In this document: in pieces, positions 23,768-32,834 of the stretch
Layout of the letters: each line of letters begins with the position of its first letter
How positions within the stretch are numbered: the stretch's first letter is position 1
Source of the DNA: Hallella bergensis DSM 17361
GTDB taxonomy: Bacteria; Bacteroidota; Bacteroidia; Bacteroidales; Bacteroidaceae
DNA length: 41,022 nt
NCBI RefSeq assembly: GCF_000160535.1
Contig: NZ_GG704781.1
Location: 1-41,022 of the forward strand
Direction of reading: 5' to 3'
The notes under the pieces: model-generated
The model's input: only the letters and a program-made list of their open reading frames with translations
What the model was told of the DNA's origin: nothing
Database searches by the model: none
Made by a program: the position numbers and the translations under genes

Positions 23768-25623
23768 TTGATGTTATACAACTTTTACCAGATTCAGTAG
23801 CCAACCAGATTGCCGCGGGTGAGGTGATACAGCGCCCTGCCTCTGTGGTCAAGGAACTGATGGAGAACGCTGTGGATGCAGATGCACGTCATGTCAATGT
23901 TCTTGTGGTGGATGCCGGCAGAACCTCGATACAGGTGATAGACGATGGCAAGGGTATGTCGGAAACCGATGCCCGGTTGTCGTTCGAACGTCATGCCACA
24001 TCAAAGATACGAAAGCCTGACGATCTGTTCAATCTGCATACCATGGGATTTCGTGGCGAAGCTCTGGCGTCTGTAGCAGCTGTGGCACATGTAGAACTGC
24101 GCACCCGTACCGAACATGAAGAAATCGGCACTCAACTCACCATTGCTGGTTCACGCTTTTCCGGTCAGGAACCCTGTGCGTGTCCTGTGGGTTCCAACTT
24201 TAAGATAGAGAACCTTTTTTATAATGTACCGGCGCGAAGAAAGTTCCTCAAGTCGAATGCGACGGAATTGAATCACATCATCAATGCTTTTGAGCGTATT
24301 GTGCTGGTATATCCGGAGGTTACCTTCACTTTTCACAGCAACGGCTCGGAGATGTATAATCTTCGTGCCGGAGGACTTCGCCAGCGTATTCTGGATGTAT
24401 TCGGCAAGCGTGTTAATCAGGATTTACTGCCCGTGAACGTAGAGACTTCATTGTGTGGACTGCAAGGCTTTGTCGGAAAACCAGAATCATCAAGAAAGAA
24501 AGGTGCGCACCAATATTTCTTTGTTAATGGTCGTTACATGCGCCATCCGTACTTTCACAATGCTGTCATGACGGCTTTCGAACGATTGATTCCCCAAGGG
24601 ACTCAGGTTCCGTATTTCCTGTATTTTGATGTGGATCCTAAAGACATCGATGTGAATATCCATCCCACCAAAACTGAAATCAAGTTCGAGAATGAACAAG
24701 CGATTTGGCAAATTCTTATGGCTTCGGTAAAAGATGCCTTGGGAAGATTTAATGATGTGTCAGTCATTGATTTCGATACGGAGGGAAAACCTGATATTCC
24801 TGTATATAATTCTCAAACGGAAGCTCAGCTCCCTCAAATGAACCTGAACCCTCAGTACAATCCATTTCATAGTACGATTGAATCCGGGGAGAAGCTTTCC
24901 GGTAAGATGCAGCATACCCAAGGGTCGCGTGAATTTACGCGCTCGGAAATTCCTGACCAGTGGCAGGAATTATATAATGGTCTGCAGCCGGAGGAGGCAC
25001 CTGCACACGAAACCTTGTTTACAGAGAGTGGAGAAGGGGAGAAGAGCCTGATAGCCGACAAGTCCCCCAGCCATTATCAGTATAAGGGTAGGTATATTAT
25101 GACGGCAGTGAAGTCAGGACTGATGATCGTCGACCAGCATCGCGCGCATATCCGTATCCTTTTCGAACAATATCAAAAGCAACTGAGCGCCCGCAAGATG
25201 CACTCGCAGAAAATGCTCTTCCCGGAAACAATACAGCTTTCAGCTCGAGAAGAGAGTACACTCAGCACAGTTTATGAAGAGTTCGCAGCTATGGGCTTCG
25301 AATTATCCAATTTGGGGGGCGGAACGTATGCTCTGAATGCAGTACCCGAGGGGATCGAAGGGGTGGATGTGCTCCGGTTGGTGCACGAAATGCTGTTGTC
25401 GGCTGAAGAGTCGGGAACTCCGGCAGCACATGAGATAAACAATTCCTTGGCACTCAGCTTGGCACGAGCTGCAGCTATTCCATACGGCCAAGTGCTGTCA
25501 AACGATGAAATGGAGAATGTGATAAACGGTTTATTCTTGTGTTCAAACGTCAATTATACGCCTGATGGTAAAAATATTTTATATATATTAAAGCAGGTGG
25601 AAATAGAGCAAATGCTCAAATAA
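23764..25623 (+). CDS. mutL: DNA mismatch repair protein MutL
   Basis: MutL couples MutS mismatch recognition to strand removal. The 619-residue protein has the GHKL ATPase motifs: [28 protein letters not shown] and [13 protein letters not shown] in the first 110 residues. The linker (about 335-420) is poorly conserved. The C-terminal domain (about 430-619) lacks endonuclease motifs. [12 protein letters not shown] occurs where DQHAxxExxxxE is expected, the Ala is Arg and the first metal-ligand Glu is Ile. The ACHxAI(K/R)A motif is replaced by [10 protein letters not shown], and CPHGRP by TPDGKN. By sequence this MutL should not nick DNA. The ATG at 23764 overlaps the previous gene by four bases; the longer upstream frame is not credible. 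Confidence 0.95.
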   Translation: MIDVIQLLPDSVANQIAAGEVIQRPASVVKELMENAVDADARHVNVLVVDAGRTSIQVIDDGKGMSETDARLSFERHATSKIRKPDDLFNLHTMGFRGEALASVAAVAHVELRTRTEHEEIGTQLTIAGSRFSGQEPCACPVGSNFKIENLFYNVPARRKFLKSNATELNHIINAFERIVLVYPEVTFTFHSNGSEMYNLRAGGLRQRILDVFGKRVNQDLLPVNVETSLCGLQGFVGKPESSRKKGAHQYFFVNGRYMRHPYFHNAVMTAFERLIPQGTQVPYFLYFDVDPKDIDVNIHPTKTEIKFENEQAIWQILMASVKDALGRFNDVSVIDFDTEGKPDIPVYNSQTEAQLPQMNLNPQYNPFHSTIESGEKLSGKMQHTQGSREFTRSEIPDQWQELYNGLQPEEAPAHETLFTESGEGEKSLIADKSPSHYQYKGRYIMTAVKSGLMIVDQHRAHIRILFEQYQKQLSARKMHSQKMLFPETIQLSAREESTLSTVYEEFAAMGFELSNLGGGTYALNAVPEGIEGVDVLRLVHEMLLSAEESGTPAAHEINNSLALSLARAAAIPYGQVLSNDEMENVINGLFLCSNVNYTPDGKNILYILKQVEIEQMLK

Positions 25624-25720
25624 TGGCCACGAAGACATTGATATTTAGCCTTTAAAGACATTATTTTTAAATTTTCGCAAAATTTCCCAACAAAAAGTAC
25701 CTACTATTGAAAAATATTAT

Positions 25721-25728
25721 TAACTTTG
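25721..25728 (+). promoter_or_regulatory. -7 box of the ompA promoter (first OmpA)
   Basis: TAACTTTG fits TAnnTTTG, 70 bases before the ATG, and implies an A/T-rich leader of about 65 bases. An A/T-rich, unstructured leader is usual for highly expressed Bacteroidetes genes. Confidence 0.6.
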
Positions 25729-25798
25729 TCAGCGAATAGTGTACAAGACGAGAAATAAAGTTAAAAATATATATATTAGATCATTAAGATAATAGATT

Positions 25799-26965
25799 AT
25801 GAAAAAGTTATTAATGACACTGGCTATTGCCGGTATGTCCGTGGGCGCATTTGCTCAGGACGCTGACCCTGTACAGAAGTACAGCGTAGCAACAAATTCA
25901 TTTTGGAGTAATTGGTTTATTCAGTTAGGTGGCGATTGGAACGTATGGTATCCTGATGAGGAGCACGGTCGTGGCTTTAGAAAAGACGTTGGTTTCTTTT
26001 CATCGGATCGTCGTACTTTCGGTGGTGCAGTTGCATTGGGTAAGTGGTTTACTCCGGGTCTTGGACTTCGTACCAAATTCCAGGCATGGCAGGCTAAAGA
26101 CATAAACAAAAAGACCGGTGCACGCAACGACTTTGATATGTGGATTCTGAATGAGCATATCATGTTCAACCTGAGCAACCTTTTCTGTGGTTACAATCCT
26201 AACCGTGTATGGAACGTGATTCCTTTCATGGGTGGTGGTGTTTCTCGCAACATGAGCGCTAACCTCTATGCTATGCAGCTGAGTGCAGGTATCCAGTCTA
26301 CATGGCGTTTGGGCAAGCACGTTAACCTCTACTTGGAGGCAGGATGGAATCGTTTGGAAGAAGATTTCACCGCTGATGAGGGAACAGCTCTGGCTGACAC
26401 ACATCGCAACCGTGGTTGGGAAGACAAGGACAACCATGTATATGGTGAAGTTGGTTTGACCTTTAACTTGGGTAAGGCAACTTGGGAGAAGACTCCGGAT
26501 GTTGACGCTATCAAAGCTCTTTCTCAGAGCCAGATCGACGCTCTTAACGCTCAGCTCAACGATGCTAATGCAGAGAACGCTCGTCTGAAGAATCTGTTGG
26601 CTAACCAGCCAAAGCCAGAGACACCGAAGGCTGTTAAGGAATTTGTGACAACACCTGTTTCTGTGTTCTTTAACATCAATCGCACGAACATTGCTTCTCA
26701 GAAGGACCTCGTAAACGTACAGGCTGTTGCTAAGTATGCAAAGGAGAATGGCAGCAAGTTGGCAGTAACCGGTTATGCTGATAGCGCAACAGGTACTCCT
26801 GAAATCAACCAGCGCCTGTCTGAAGGCCGTGCTGCAACTGTAGCAGACGAGCTTGTTAAGCTTGGTATCGACCGTAGCAAGATCTCAACCGTAGGCAAGG
26901 GTGGTGTTGATGACCTCTCACCGATTTCATTCAACCGTCGTGCAACTGTTCAGGTTACTGACTAA
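25799..26965 (+). CDS. OmpA-family outer-membrane porin
   Basis: A 388-residue outer-membrane protein. A signal peptide (KKLLMTLAIAGMSVGAFAQ) is followed by an N-terminal beta-barrel of about 200 residues and a short coiled linker (ALSQSQIDALNAQLNDANAENARLKNLL). The C-terminal OmpA domain (about 285-388) includes VFFNINRTNIASQKDLVNV, the peptidoglycan-binding GYADSATGTPEINQRLSEGRA motif and a terminal NRRATVQVTD. It likely tethers the outer membrane to peptidoglycan. Codon use is strongly biased and it has its own promoter and terminator, pointing to high expression. The second OmpA at 32835-33965 is a paralogue with a proline-rich linker. Confidence 0.92.
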   Translation: MKKLLMTLAIAGMSVGAFAQDADPVQKYSVATNSFWSNWFIQLGGDWNVWYPDEEHGRGFRKDVGFFSSDRRTFGGAVALGKWFTPGLGLRTKFQAWQAKDINKKTGARNDFDMWILNEHIMFNLSNLFCGYNPNRVWNVIPFMGGGVSRNMSANLYAMQLSAGIQSTWRLGKHVNLYLEAGWNRLEEDFTADEGTALADTHRNRGWEDKDNHVYGEVGLTFNLGKATWEKTPDVDAIKALSQSQIDALNAQLNDANAENARLKNLLANQPKPETPKAVKEFVTTPVSVFFNINRTNIASQKDLVNVQAVAKYAKENGSKLAVTGYADSATGTPEINQRLSEGRAATVADELVKLGIDRSKISTVGKGGVDDLSPISFNRRATVQVTD

Positions 26966-26975
26966 TATCGTTTCT

Positions 26976-27005
26976 TAATTAACTTTCTTCCAGGAAAGTA
27001 ATTAA
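26976..27005 (+). terminator. A/T-rich hairpin preceding the ompA terminator
   Basis: TTAATT...ACTTTC (from 26976) can pair with GAAAGT...AATTAA (to 27005) around a short loop. It adds structure to the 3' end and may protect the ompA mRNA, with the strong terminator following. Confidence 0.3.
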
Positions 27006-27014
27006 TATAATTTT

Positions 27015-27050
27015 AGAGGTGCATTATCCACATGGATAATGCACCTCTTT
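27015..27050 (+). terminator. Strong intrinsic terminator of ompA
   Basis: A perfect 15-bp stem, AGAGGTGCATTATCC (27015-27029) with GGATAATGCACCTCT (27034-27048), carries an ACAT loop and runs into TTTCTTT. Confidence 0.88.
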
Positions 27051-27179
27051 CTTTACAAACACGCTTCCGTGTTTTGAAAATTTAATAACAACTTGGCTTT
27101 CGTCGGAAATTCCTCAAGTATATGAGGATTTGTATTCTTCTGGTAGTCAGAATGTTAGAAAAATCGTTCTTGCATTCTT

Positions 27180-27380
27180 CATTTTATCTATCGCGATTAG
27201 ATATCAATTATAAGACGACGAAGGTCGAATCGCATCGCAAATAGGCTTCTTCTGTGCGATCATGAAGGCCAAAACATAATGCGAGAAGATATTAACGGCA
27301 AATCCTCTGCTTTTTTCCGCTCATCCAGATTAATTTCATCCTCAGAAACATGGCGCTTTTTGCTCTGGTTGCGGTGAAAA
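27180..27380 (-). repeat. Diverged intergenic segment related to 8408-8600
   Basis: Read on the minus strand, AAAAAGCGCCATGTTTCTGAGGAT (27337-27360) and GCGATTCGACCTTCGTCG through ATTGATATCTAATC (about 27197-27233) match the 8.4-8.6 kb segment with substitutions and indels. Each copy is near an AATTCACAATT cluster. It may be an old mobile or gene-derived repeat. Confidence 0.5.
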
Positions 27381-27404
27381 AAATCATCAGATTTTGGTTA
27401 ATCA

Positions 27405-27570
27405 ATTTTACAATTCACATTTTCAATTCATAATTCAAAATTCACAATTCAAAATTTGGGGCAACCCGTAGAGGCTTTGAATTCACAATTCATAATAAAA
27501 AATTCACAATTCGGTGACACCCGAATTGTGAATTGAAAATTGTGACGAGTTGATGAGCTTGCGAATAATT
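27405..27570. repeat. AATTCACAATT cluster with perfect hairpin
   Basis: Direct units (27408-27455, 27479-27512) are followed by inverted units, so AATTCACAATTCGG (27501-27514) pairs perfectly with CCGAATTGTGAATT (27521-27534) over TGACAC. Placed between convergent ompA and asd, the 14-bp stem may act as a bidirectional terminator, chiefly for asd on the minus strand. Confidence 0.6.
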
Positions 27571-27575
27571 GTGAA

Positions 27576-28583
27576 TTATATTCCGTTTTGGATAAGGTAT
27601 TCTCCAATTTGAACGGCATTTAATGCTGCGCCCTTACGAATTTGGTCACCGGTAAGCCAAAGCGTGTTACCATTGTCGCTTGCAAGATCTTTTCTGATAC
27701 GTCCCACATAGATATCATCCTTACCTGCACTTTCCAAGGGCATAGGATATACGTAGTTTTGCGGGTCATCGACAAGTGTTACACCTGGTGCTTTTTTCAG
27801 TGCCTCCCTGATCTGGTTAACACTGATAGGCTGTTCGGTCTCGAACCATACGCTTTCAGAGTGTGAACGCAGAGAACTTACACGAACGCAGGTGGCAGAA
27901 GTTCGGATGTCCGAGTGCATGATTTTCCTGGTTTCATCATACATTTTCATCTCTTCCTTCGTGTAGTCATTCTCTGTCATCTTATCTATTTGAGGAATGA
28001 CATTGTAGGCCAGCTGATGAGGGAATTTGTTGATGGTACTCACTTTCCCGTCTTCCAGCATTTCCTTGTACTGCTGTTGAAGTTCCTGCATGGCTGCTGC
28101 ACCGGCTCCACTGGCACTCTGATAGCTTGATACGTGCACTTTCTTGATGGGCGAGAGCTTATTGATCGGGTTGAGCACCACAACCATCATGATGGTAGTA
28201 CAGTTTGGATTGGCAATGACTCCCCGTGGGCGGGTCAGAGCATCTTCTGCGTTGATTTCGGGCACGACCAATGGAACGTCGTCATCCATGCGGAATGCAC
28301 TCGAATTGTCTATCATCACCGTTCCATGTTTGGTGATGGTTTCAAGAAACTCTTTGCTGGTTGATGCGCCGGCTGAGGTAAACGCAATGTCTACATCTTT
28401 GAAGTCATCGTTGTGCTGCAATAATTTAACTTCATATTGCTTATCTTTGAAACTGTATTTTTTACCGGCACTACGTTCTGAACCGAACAACACTAAATCA
28501 TCCAACGGAAAATTGCGCTCAGCGAGTATGCGCAGAAGCTCTTGACCAACTGCACCGCTTGCTCCAACAATTGCTACTCTCAT
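27576..28583 (-). CDS. asd: Aspartate-semialdehyde dehydrogenase
   Basis: Converts aspartyl-4-phosphate to aspartate semialdehyde with NADPH, a branch point to lysine, diaminopimelate, threonine and methionine. The 335-residue protein begins with the NADP-binding [20 protein letters not shown], has the active-site Cys128 in NPNCTTIMM, the following [17 protein letters not shown] segment, and the substrate-binding [20 protein letters not shown] region with the catalytic His. Length and start are standard. It is transcribed alone from a -7 box just upstream, divergent from the antiporter. Confidence 0.96.
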   Translation of the reverse strand: MRVAIVGASGAVGQELLRILAERNFPLDDLVLFGSERSAGKKYSFKDKQYEVKLLQHNDDFKDVDIAFTSAGASTSKEFLETITKHGTVMIDNSSAFRMDDDVPLVVPEINAEDALTRPRGVIANPNCTTIMMVVVLNPINKLSPIKKVHVSSYQSASGAGAAAMQELQQQYKEMLEDGKVSTINKFPHQLAYNVIPQIDKMTENDYTKEEMKMYDETRKIMHSDIRTSATCVRVSSLRSHSESVWFETEQPISVNQIREALKKAPGVTLVDDPQNYVYPMPLESAGKDDIYVGRIRKDLASDNGNTLWLTGDQIRKGAALNAVQIGEYLIQNGI

Positions 28584-28618
28584 GTTATAATACTTTATAA
28601 ATTAATAACTATATGCTG

Positions 28619-28626
28619 CAAAATTA
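28619..28626 (-). promoter_or_regulatory. -7 box of the asd promoter
   Basis: Minus-strand TAATTTTG fits TAnnTTTG, 35 bases before the asd ATG. Confidence 0.55.
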
Positions 28627-28723
28627 CTACTTTTCGTTGACAACAATGCAATTTGTGAAAGTTTTTTCTGCTTTTCTGTTTACAAAACGAAGAAAGTTTC
28701 GCAGCTGATTAGAAAATAATTAT

Positions 28724-28731
28724 TAACTTTG
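28724..28731 (+). promoter_or_regulatory. -7 box of the antiporter operon
   Basis: TAACTTTG fits TAnnTTTG, 18 bases before the antiporter ATG. With the asd box it forms a divergent promoter pair about 100 bases apart. Confidence 0.6.
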
Positions 28732-28749
28732 CGTTAAATATTCGAGCTC

Positions 28750-30876
28750 ATGGAGCACATTGCATCATACTTCCCAATAACCGATCCCACGCTAATCTTT
28801 TTCGTGGTGTTGCTTATTATTTTGCTTGCTCCTATTATTATGGGGAAGCTCCGCATTCCACACATAGTCGGAATGGTTTTGGCGGGTGTCCTCGTAGGCC
28901 AGTATGGGTTGAATATTTTGGATCGCGATGCCTCCTTTGAGCTTTTCGGTCGTGTAGGTCTATATTATATCATGTTTCTTGCCTCCTTGGAAATTGATAT
29001 GGATGGCTTGAAAAAAAGTAAGATCCGCACAATTGTTTTTGGACTGTTAACCTTCGGCATCCCTTTTGCACTAACATATTGGATGGGCATTTATTTGCTC
29101 GGTTATACCTCTGTAGCAGCATTCCTGCTGGGCTGTATCATGTCCTCAAACACATTGGTGGCATACCCTATAGTGTCGCGCTACGGACTGCAGCGCAAAC
29201 CCAGTATTACGTTGAGTGTGGGGGCAACGATGATTGCCTTGTTTATTGCTCTGGTTTTGCTTGCGGGAATTGTTGTTTCTCATCATGGTGGAAGTGGCGT
29301 ACTGTTCTGGCTGTGGTTTGTGTTGAAATTGGTGATGTATTGCGGAGGGCTGTTGTGGTTCATGCCACGCCTCACACGGTGGTTCCTTCGGAGATACAGT
29401 GATGCCGTGATGCAGTTCATCTTCATTCTTTCGTCCATGTTTCTTGGCGCGGCTTTGGCTGGATTGGTGGGCTTGGAGGGAATCTTCGGAGCTTTTTTCT
29501 CCGGACTTATTCTTAACCGCTATGTACCGCATGTCTCACCTTTGATGAACCGTATTGAATTTATAGGGAACGCTCTTTTTATTCCATACTTCCTGATCGG
29601 CGTTGGAATGCTGATCAATTTACGACTGTTGTTCCAAGGGGGTGATATCGTCTGGGTAGCTTTTTGTATGGTGTTGTTCGGAACTTTAGGCAAAGCTATC
29701 GCTGCATATTTATCTGGTTTCATTTTTCGCATGCCTCCAGCCTCCGGTCAGATGATGTTCGGCTTGACCTCTGCCCATGCTGCCGGAGCAATAGCAATGG
29801 TGATGGTGGGAATGACCTTGAAAGGTGTCTCTGGGGAGCCAGTGGTTGATGAGGGTATGCTTAATGGGGTGGTGATCATGATATTGGTTACCTGCATCAT
29901 TTCGTCCATCATTACCGAACGAGCTGCACTTAGGATTGTTCTGCGCGATAAGGAAATTACTCCGGACGAGCCGGACAAGGATGATGAACGGATATTGATA
30001 CCGGTAAAATATCCGGAATATGCCAACCGGCTGATCCATCTTGGAATGATGATGCGCAATCCCAAGCTTAACCGTGGACTTGTTGCCTTGAATGTGGTTT
30101 ACGACGATGAGAAAATGAGGGTCAACCAGGAACTTGGCCGCAAACTGCTGGAGCAGGTGACGCAGTATGCCTCGGGCTCTGATGTCTTGGTGCAGACTCA
30201 GGTGAGAGTGGCTGCCAATATTGCCAATGGTATTAAGCATGCTTTTAAGGAATTTGATGCGTCGGAAGTGATCATCGGCATGCACAATCATGCTAATATT
30301 TCTCCAGAATTTTGGGGGCAGTTCCACCAAAGTCTATTCAATGGGTTGAATCGACAAATCATCATGACCCGTATCAACTACCCGCTTGCCACACTGCGAC
30401 GCATACAGGTTGCCATTCCCTCGCGAGCCCAGTATGAGCCGGGCTTTTACCGATGGTTGGAGCGGCTCGCTCGGGTGACAAAGATTCTGGAATGTCGCAT
30501 ACAGTTTCATGGGCGTTCGGATACGCTGCAGATGATCAGGGAATATATTAAGAACAAACATGCTGAAATTCGTGCGGAATACTTAGTAATGGAACATTGG
30601 AATGAGATGCCCAAGTTGGCTTCTTCCATAGCTGACGACCATCTCTTTGTGGTCATCACTGCCCGAAAGGGGACCGTGTCTTATAAAAATGCACTGGACC
30701 GTCTCCCGGACGAGTTGACACGGAGGTTCTCGGGCAAGAACCTGATGATCATATTTCCAGACCAGTACAGTGACGATAAATTGCTCACGATGACATTTGC
30801 AATGCCACAGCATACAGAGGAAGTATCGGCTTACGAGGCCTTGCATGAATGGTTAAGGCGCAAGCTAAATATGTGA
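28750..30876 (+). CDS. CPA2-type cation/proton antiporter with C-terminal soluble domain
   Basis: A 708-residue membrane protein. The N-terminal about 390 residues form 12 or so hydrophobic segments of the Na+/H+ exchanger (CPA2) type, beginning PTLIFFVVLLIILLAPIIMG and carrying the KLRIPHIVGMVLAGVLVG stretch. The C-terminal half (about 395-708) is soluble, opening with DERILIPVKYPEYANRLIHL, and has two repeats of a universal-stress-protein-like alpha/beta arrangement (EVIIGMHNHANISPEFWG ... LFVVITARKGTVSYKNALDR). It should exchange Na+ or K+ for protons, with the soluble part likely to sense a ligand. It starts a likely operon with lolD-like and cvfB-like genes. Confidence 0.88.
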   Translation: MEHIASYFPITDPTLIFFVVLLIILLAPIIMGKLRIPHIVGMVLAGVLVGQYGLNILDRDASFELFGRVGLYYIMFLASLEIDMDGLKKSKIRTIVFGLLTFGIPFALTYWMGIYLLGYTSVAAFLLGCIMSSNTLVAYPIVSRYGLQRKPSITLSVGATMIALFIALVLLAGIVVSHHGGSGVLFWLWFVLKLVMYCGGLLWFMPRLTRWFLRRYSDAVMQFIFILSSMFLGAALAGLVGLEGIFGAFFSGLILNRYVPHVSPLMNRIEFIGNALFIPYFLIGVGMLINLRLLFQGGDIVWVAFCMVLFGTLGKAIAAYLSGFIFRMPPASGQMMFGLTSAHAAGAIAMVMVGMTLKGVSGEPVVDEGMLNGVVIMILVTCIISSIITERAALRIVLRDKEITPDEPDKDDERILIPVKYPEYANRLIHLGMMMRNPKLNRGLVALNVVYDDEKMRVNQELGRKLLEQVTQYASGSDVLVQTQVRVAANIANGIKHAFKEFDASEVIIGMHNHANISPEFWGQFHQSLFNGLNRQIIMTRINYPLATLRRIQVAIPSRAQYEPGFYRWLERLARVTKILECRIQFHGRSDTLQMIREYIKNKHAEIRAEYLVMEHWNEMPKLASSIADDHLFVVITARKGTVSYKNALDRLPDELTRRFSGKNLMIIFPDQYSDDKLLTMTFAMPQHTEEVSAYEALHEWLRRKLNM

Positions 30877-30941
30877 AATGGCAGAGCGGCATTGTGATAT
30901 AATATATAGAAGGATTTTGGATTTATAATAAGTTTAAGTAT

Positions 30942-31697
30942 ATGATAGACGTTCAGGACATTAAAAAATCCTTTGGTTCTTTGCAAGTACTCAAGGGAAT
31001 TGATTTACATATCGACAAAGGAGAAGTGGTTTCTGTGGTTGGTCCGTCAGGAGCCGGGAAAACAACACTTTTACAAATCATTGGAACGCTGGACAAACCT
31101 GACAGCGGAACGGTGATTGTTGATGGGGTGGATGTAAGCCGCCTGTCGAGTAAGAAAATCTCAACTTTCCGCAATCAGAAATTGGGATTTGTCTTTCAGT
31201 TTCACCAACTCCTGCCGGAGTTCACGGCCTTGGAGAATGTCATGATTCCGTCTTTCATTGCCGGGTTAGGGCGGAAGGAGGCCAGAGATAGGGCAGAGGA
31301 ACTGCTCGAGTTCATGGGCTTAAGCGACAGAGCAAACCACAAGCCCAGCGAGCTTTCCGGCGGAGAGAAGCAGCGTGTGGCTGTTGCCCGGGCATTGGTG
31401 AACAACCCTTCTGTTATTCTTGCAGACGAGCCTTCCGGTAGTCTCGACTCCAAGAACAAGGCAGAGCTGCACCAGCTTTTCTTTGATTTGCGCGATAAAT
31501 TTGGGCAGACTTTCGTAATAGTGACTCACGACGAATCGCTCGCAGCACTCACTGACCGCACCATTCATATGAAGGATGGCTTGTTGGTGGACACCCATGA
31601 CCAAGAGCAAGTCGAAGCTTCGGAAGAGGGTATAGAGAATGCCTGTGACCAGCAGGATGCCAAATCTCCTTTGAACGATAACAAATCAGAATTATAA
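30942..31697 (+). CDS. lolD: LolD-like ABC transporter ATPase
   Basis: A 251-residue ABC ATPase of the LolD/MacB type: Walker [10 protein letters not shown] (about residues 35-43), Q-loop [21 protein letters not shown], signature [15 protein letters not shown], Walker [14 protein letters not shown] and switch His in [28 protein letters not shown] closely resembles LolD, which drives release of lipoproteins from the inner membrane to LolA. About 30 residues at the C-terminus ([20 protein letters not shown]) form an extra polar tail. No permease (LolC/E) is adjacent; the usual arrangement in this phylum keeps lolD apart. The symbol rests on similarity to LolD and not on a linked partner. Confidence 0.82.
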   Translation: MIDVQDIKKSFGSLQVLKGIDLHIDKGEVVSVVGPSGAGKTTLLQIIGTLDKPDSGTVIVDGVDVSRLSSKKISTFRNQKLGFVFQFHQLLPEFTALENVMIPSFIAGLGRKEARDRAEELLEFMGLSDRANHKPSELSGGEKQRVAVARALVNNPSVILADEPSGSLDSKNKAELHQLFFDLRDKFGQTFVIVTHDESLAALTDRTIHMKDGLLVDTHDQEQVEASEEGIENACDQQDAKSPLNDNKSEL

Positions 31698-31709
31698 AAC
31701 TCTTCAGAT

Positions 31710-32615
31710 ATGGATAAAATTAAACTGGGTGACTATAACACTCTGAAGATAGTGAAAGTGGCAGAGCGTCCTAATCCCCATTCTTTTGGAGGGAAAGAAA
31801 CCTTTGGTATCTATCTTGATGGTGGGCAGGCTGGAGAAATTCTGATGCCTCAGAAGTATGTGCCGGAAGGAGTGAAGGTGGGGGATGATATTCGATGCTT
31901 CGTGTATCTGGATCAAGAAGAACGTCCTATCGCCACGTTGGAGGTACCGTTGGCCAAGGTCGGCGACTTCGCTTACCTCAATGTGGAATGGGTGAATGAG
32001 TTTGGTGCTTTCCTTAACTGGGGGATGATGAAAGATGTATTCTGTCCGTTCCGCGAGCAGAAGAAGCGCATGGAGATAGGCGAAAGCTATATCGTCTATC
32101 TGTATGTCGATGAGGAAAGCTATCGTATTGCAGCCTCGGCAAAGATCGATAAATTCCTGACAAACATCAATGAAGATTCAGAGGAACGTCGACGGGAGTT
32201 TTATGAAAAGCAACGGAACGAGGCGCCCGTAGAACTATTAGTGTGGCAGAAAAGCGATTTGGGTTTCAAAGTGATTATCGAAAACAGGTATGCTGGATTG
32301 ATCTATCAGGATCAAATATTCCAATATGTACACACGGGTGACCGACTCCAGGGTTACATTCAGAAAATTCGGGATGACGGTAAAATCGATATTAGCCTAC
32401 AGCCGGCCGGACGCAGGCAAACATTGGACTTTGCAGAAGCTTTGTTGCAGTGGTTGCAAGACAATGGGGGAAGGTGTCATCTGGGCGACAAGAGTGATGC
32501 GGAAGAAATTAAGCGTCAGTTTCAGGTTAGCAAGAAGACTTATAAGCGTGCCATAGGGGAGCTTTATAAGCGAAGGTTAATCGTGATTGACAACTCTGGC
32601 ATTCGATTGGTGTAG
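31710..32615 (+). CDS. CvfB-like S1 RNA-binding protein
   Basis: A 301-residue cytoplasmic protein of the CvfB/YitL family. It carries successive S1-like OB folds in the first 220 residues (DYNTLKIVKVAERPNPHSFG; VGDFAYLNVEWVNEFGAFLN; and HTGDRLQGYIQKIRDDGKID) and a C-terminal winged helix (KRQFQVSKKTYKRAIGELYK). In Staphylococcus CvfB controls virulence gene expression by RNA binding; its role here is not known. It lies 12 bases after the lolD-like gene and is followed by a weak and then a strong hairpin. Confidence 0.85.
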   Translation: MDKIKLGDYNTLKIVKVAERPNPHSFGGKETFGIYLDGGQAGEILMPQKYVPEGVKVGDDIRCFVYLDQEERPIATLEVPLAKVGDFAYLNVEWVNEFGAFLNWGMMKDVFCPFREQKKRMEIGESYIVYLYVDEESYRIAASAKIDKFLTNINEDSEERRREFYEKQRNEAPVELLVWQKSDLGFKVIIENRYAGLIYQDQIFQYVHTGDRLQGYIQKIRDDGKIDISLQPAGRRQTLDFAEALLQWLQDNGGRCHLGDKSDAEEIKRQFQVSKKTYKRAIGELYKRRLIVIDNSGIRLV

Positions 32616-32740
32616 TTGGATTTATTCAGCTATGCAGGCTTGACCTTGCCTTTTATGGTCACCCTGTTTAATCCATGACGATCATTGCTGTTTTGCGCTC
32701 GATACATGAACAACTTAGGTTGCACAGTTCCCCCAGCGCT

Positions 32741-32766
32741 TCTATGATAAGAATAGAGTTTTTTTT
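32741..32766 (+). terminator. Weak terminator candidate after the cvfB-like gene
   Basis: TCTAT (32741-32745) pairs with ATAGA (32753-32757) and is followed after one G by eight T. The stem is short but the T run is strong. Confidence 0.4.
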
Positions 32767-32774
32767 AATATATC

Positions 32775-32805
32775 AAAAGAGTGTACCCAAGGGGCACACT
32801 CTTTT
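32775..32805. terminator. Bidirectional terminator between convergent genes
   Basis: AAAAGAGTGT (32775-32784) pairs perfectly with ACACTCTTTT (32796-32805), with further CCC/GGG pairing inside. A and T arms make it work on both strands: for the cvfB-like operon (+) and the OmpA gene (-), whose stop is 29 bases away. Confidence 0.75.
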
Positions 32806-32834
32806 GATTTAAAATATTGTTGCATCAAGTATTC

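Larger units (their letters stand above)
27060..27575. other. Non-coding spacer with repeats between ompA and asd
   Basis: Between the ompA terminator and the asd stop no reading frame looks real. The left part (27060-27180) shows nothing recognisable; 27180-27380 is related to 8408-8600 in reverse orientation; 27405-27570 is AATTCACAATT-type repeat including a perfect hairpin. The two genes converge here. Confidence 0.6.
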
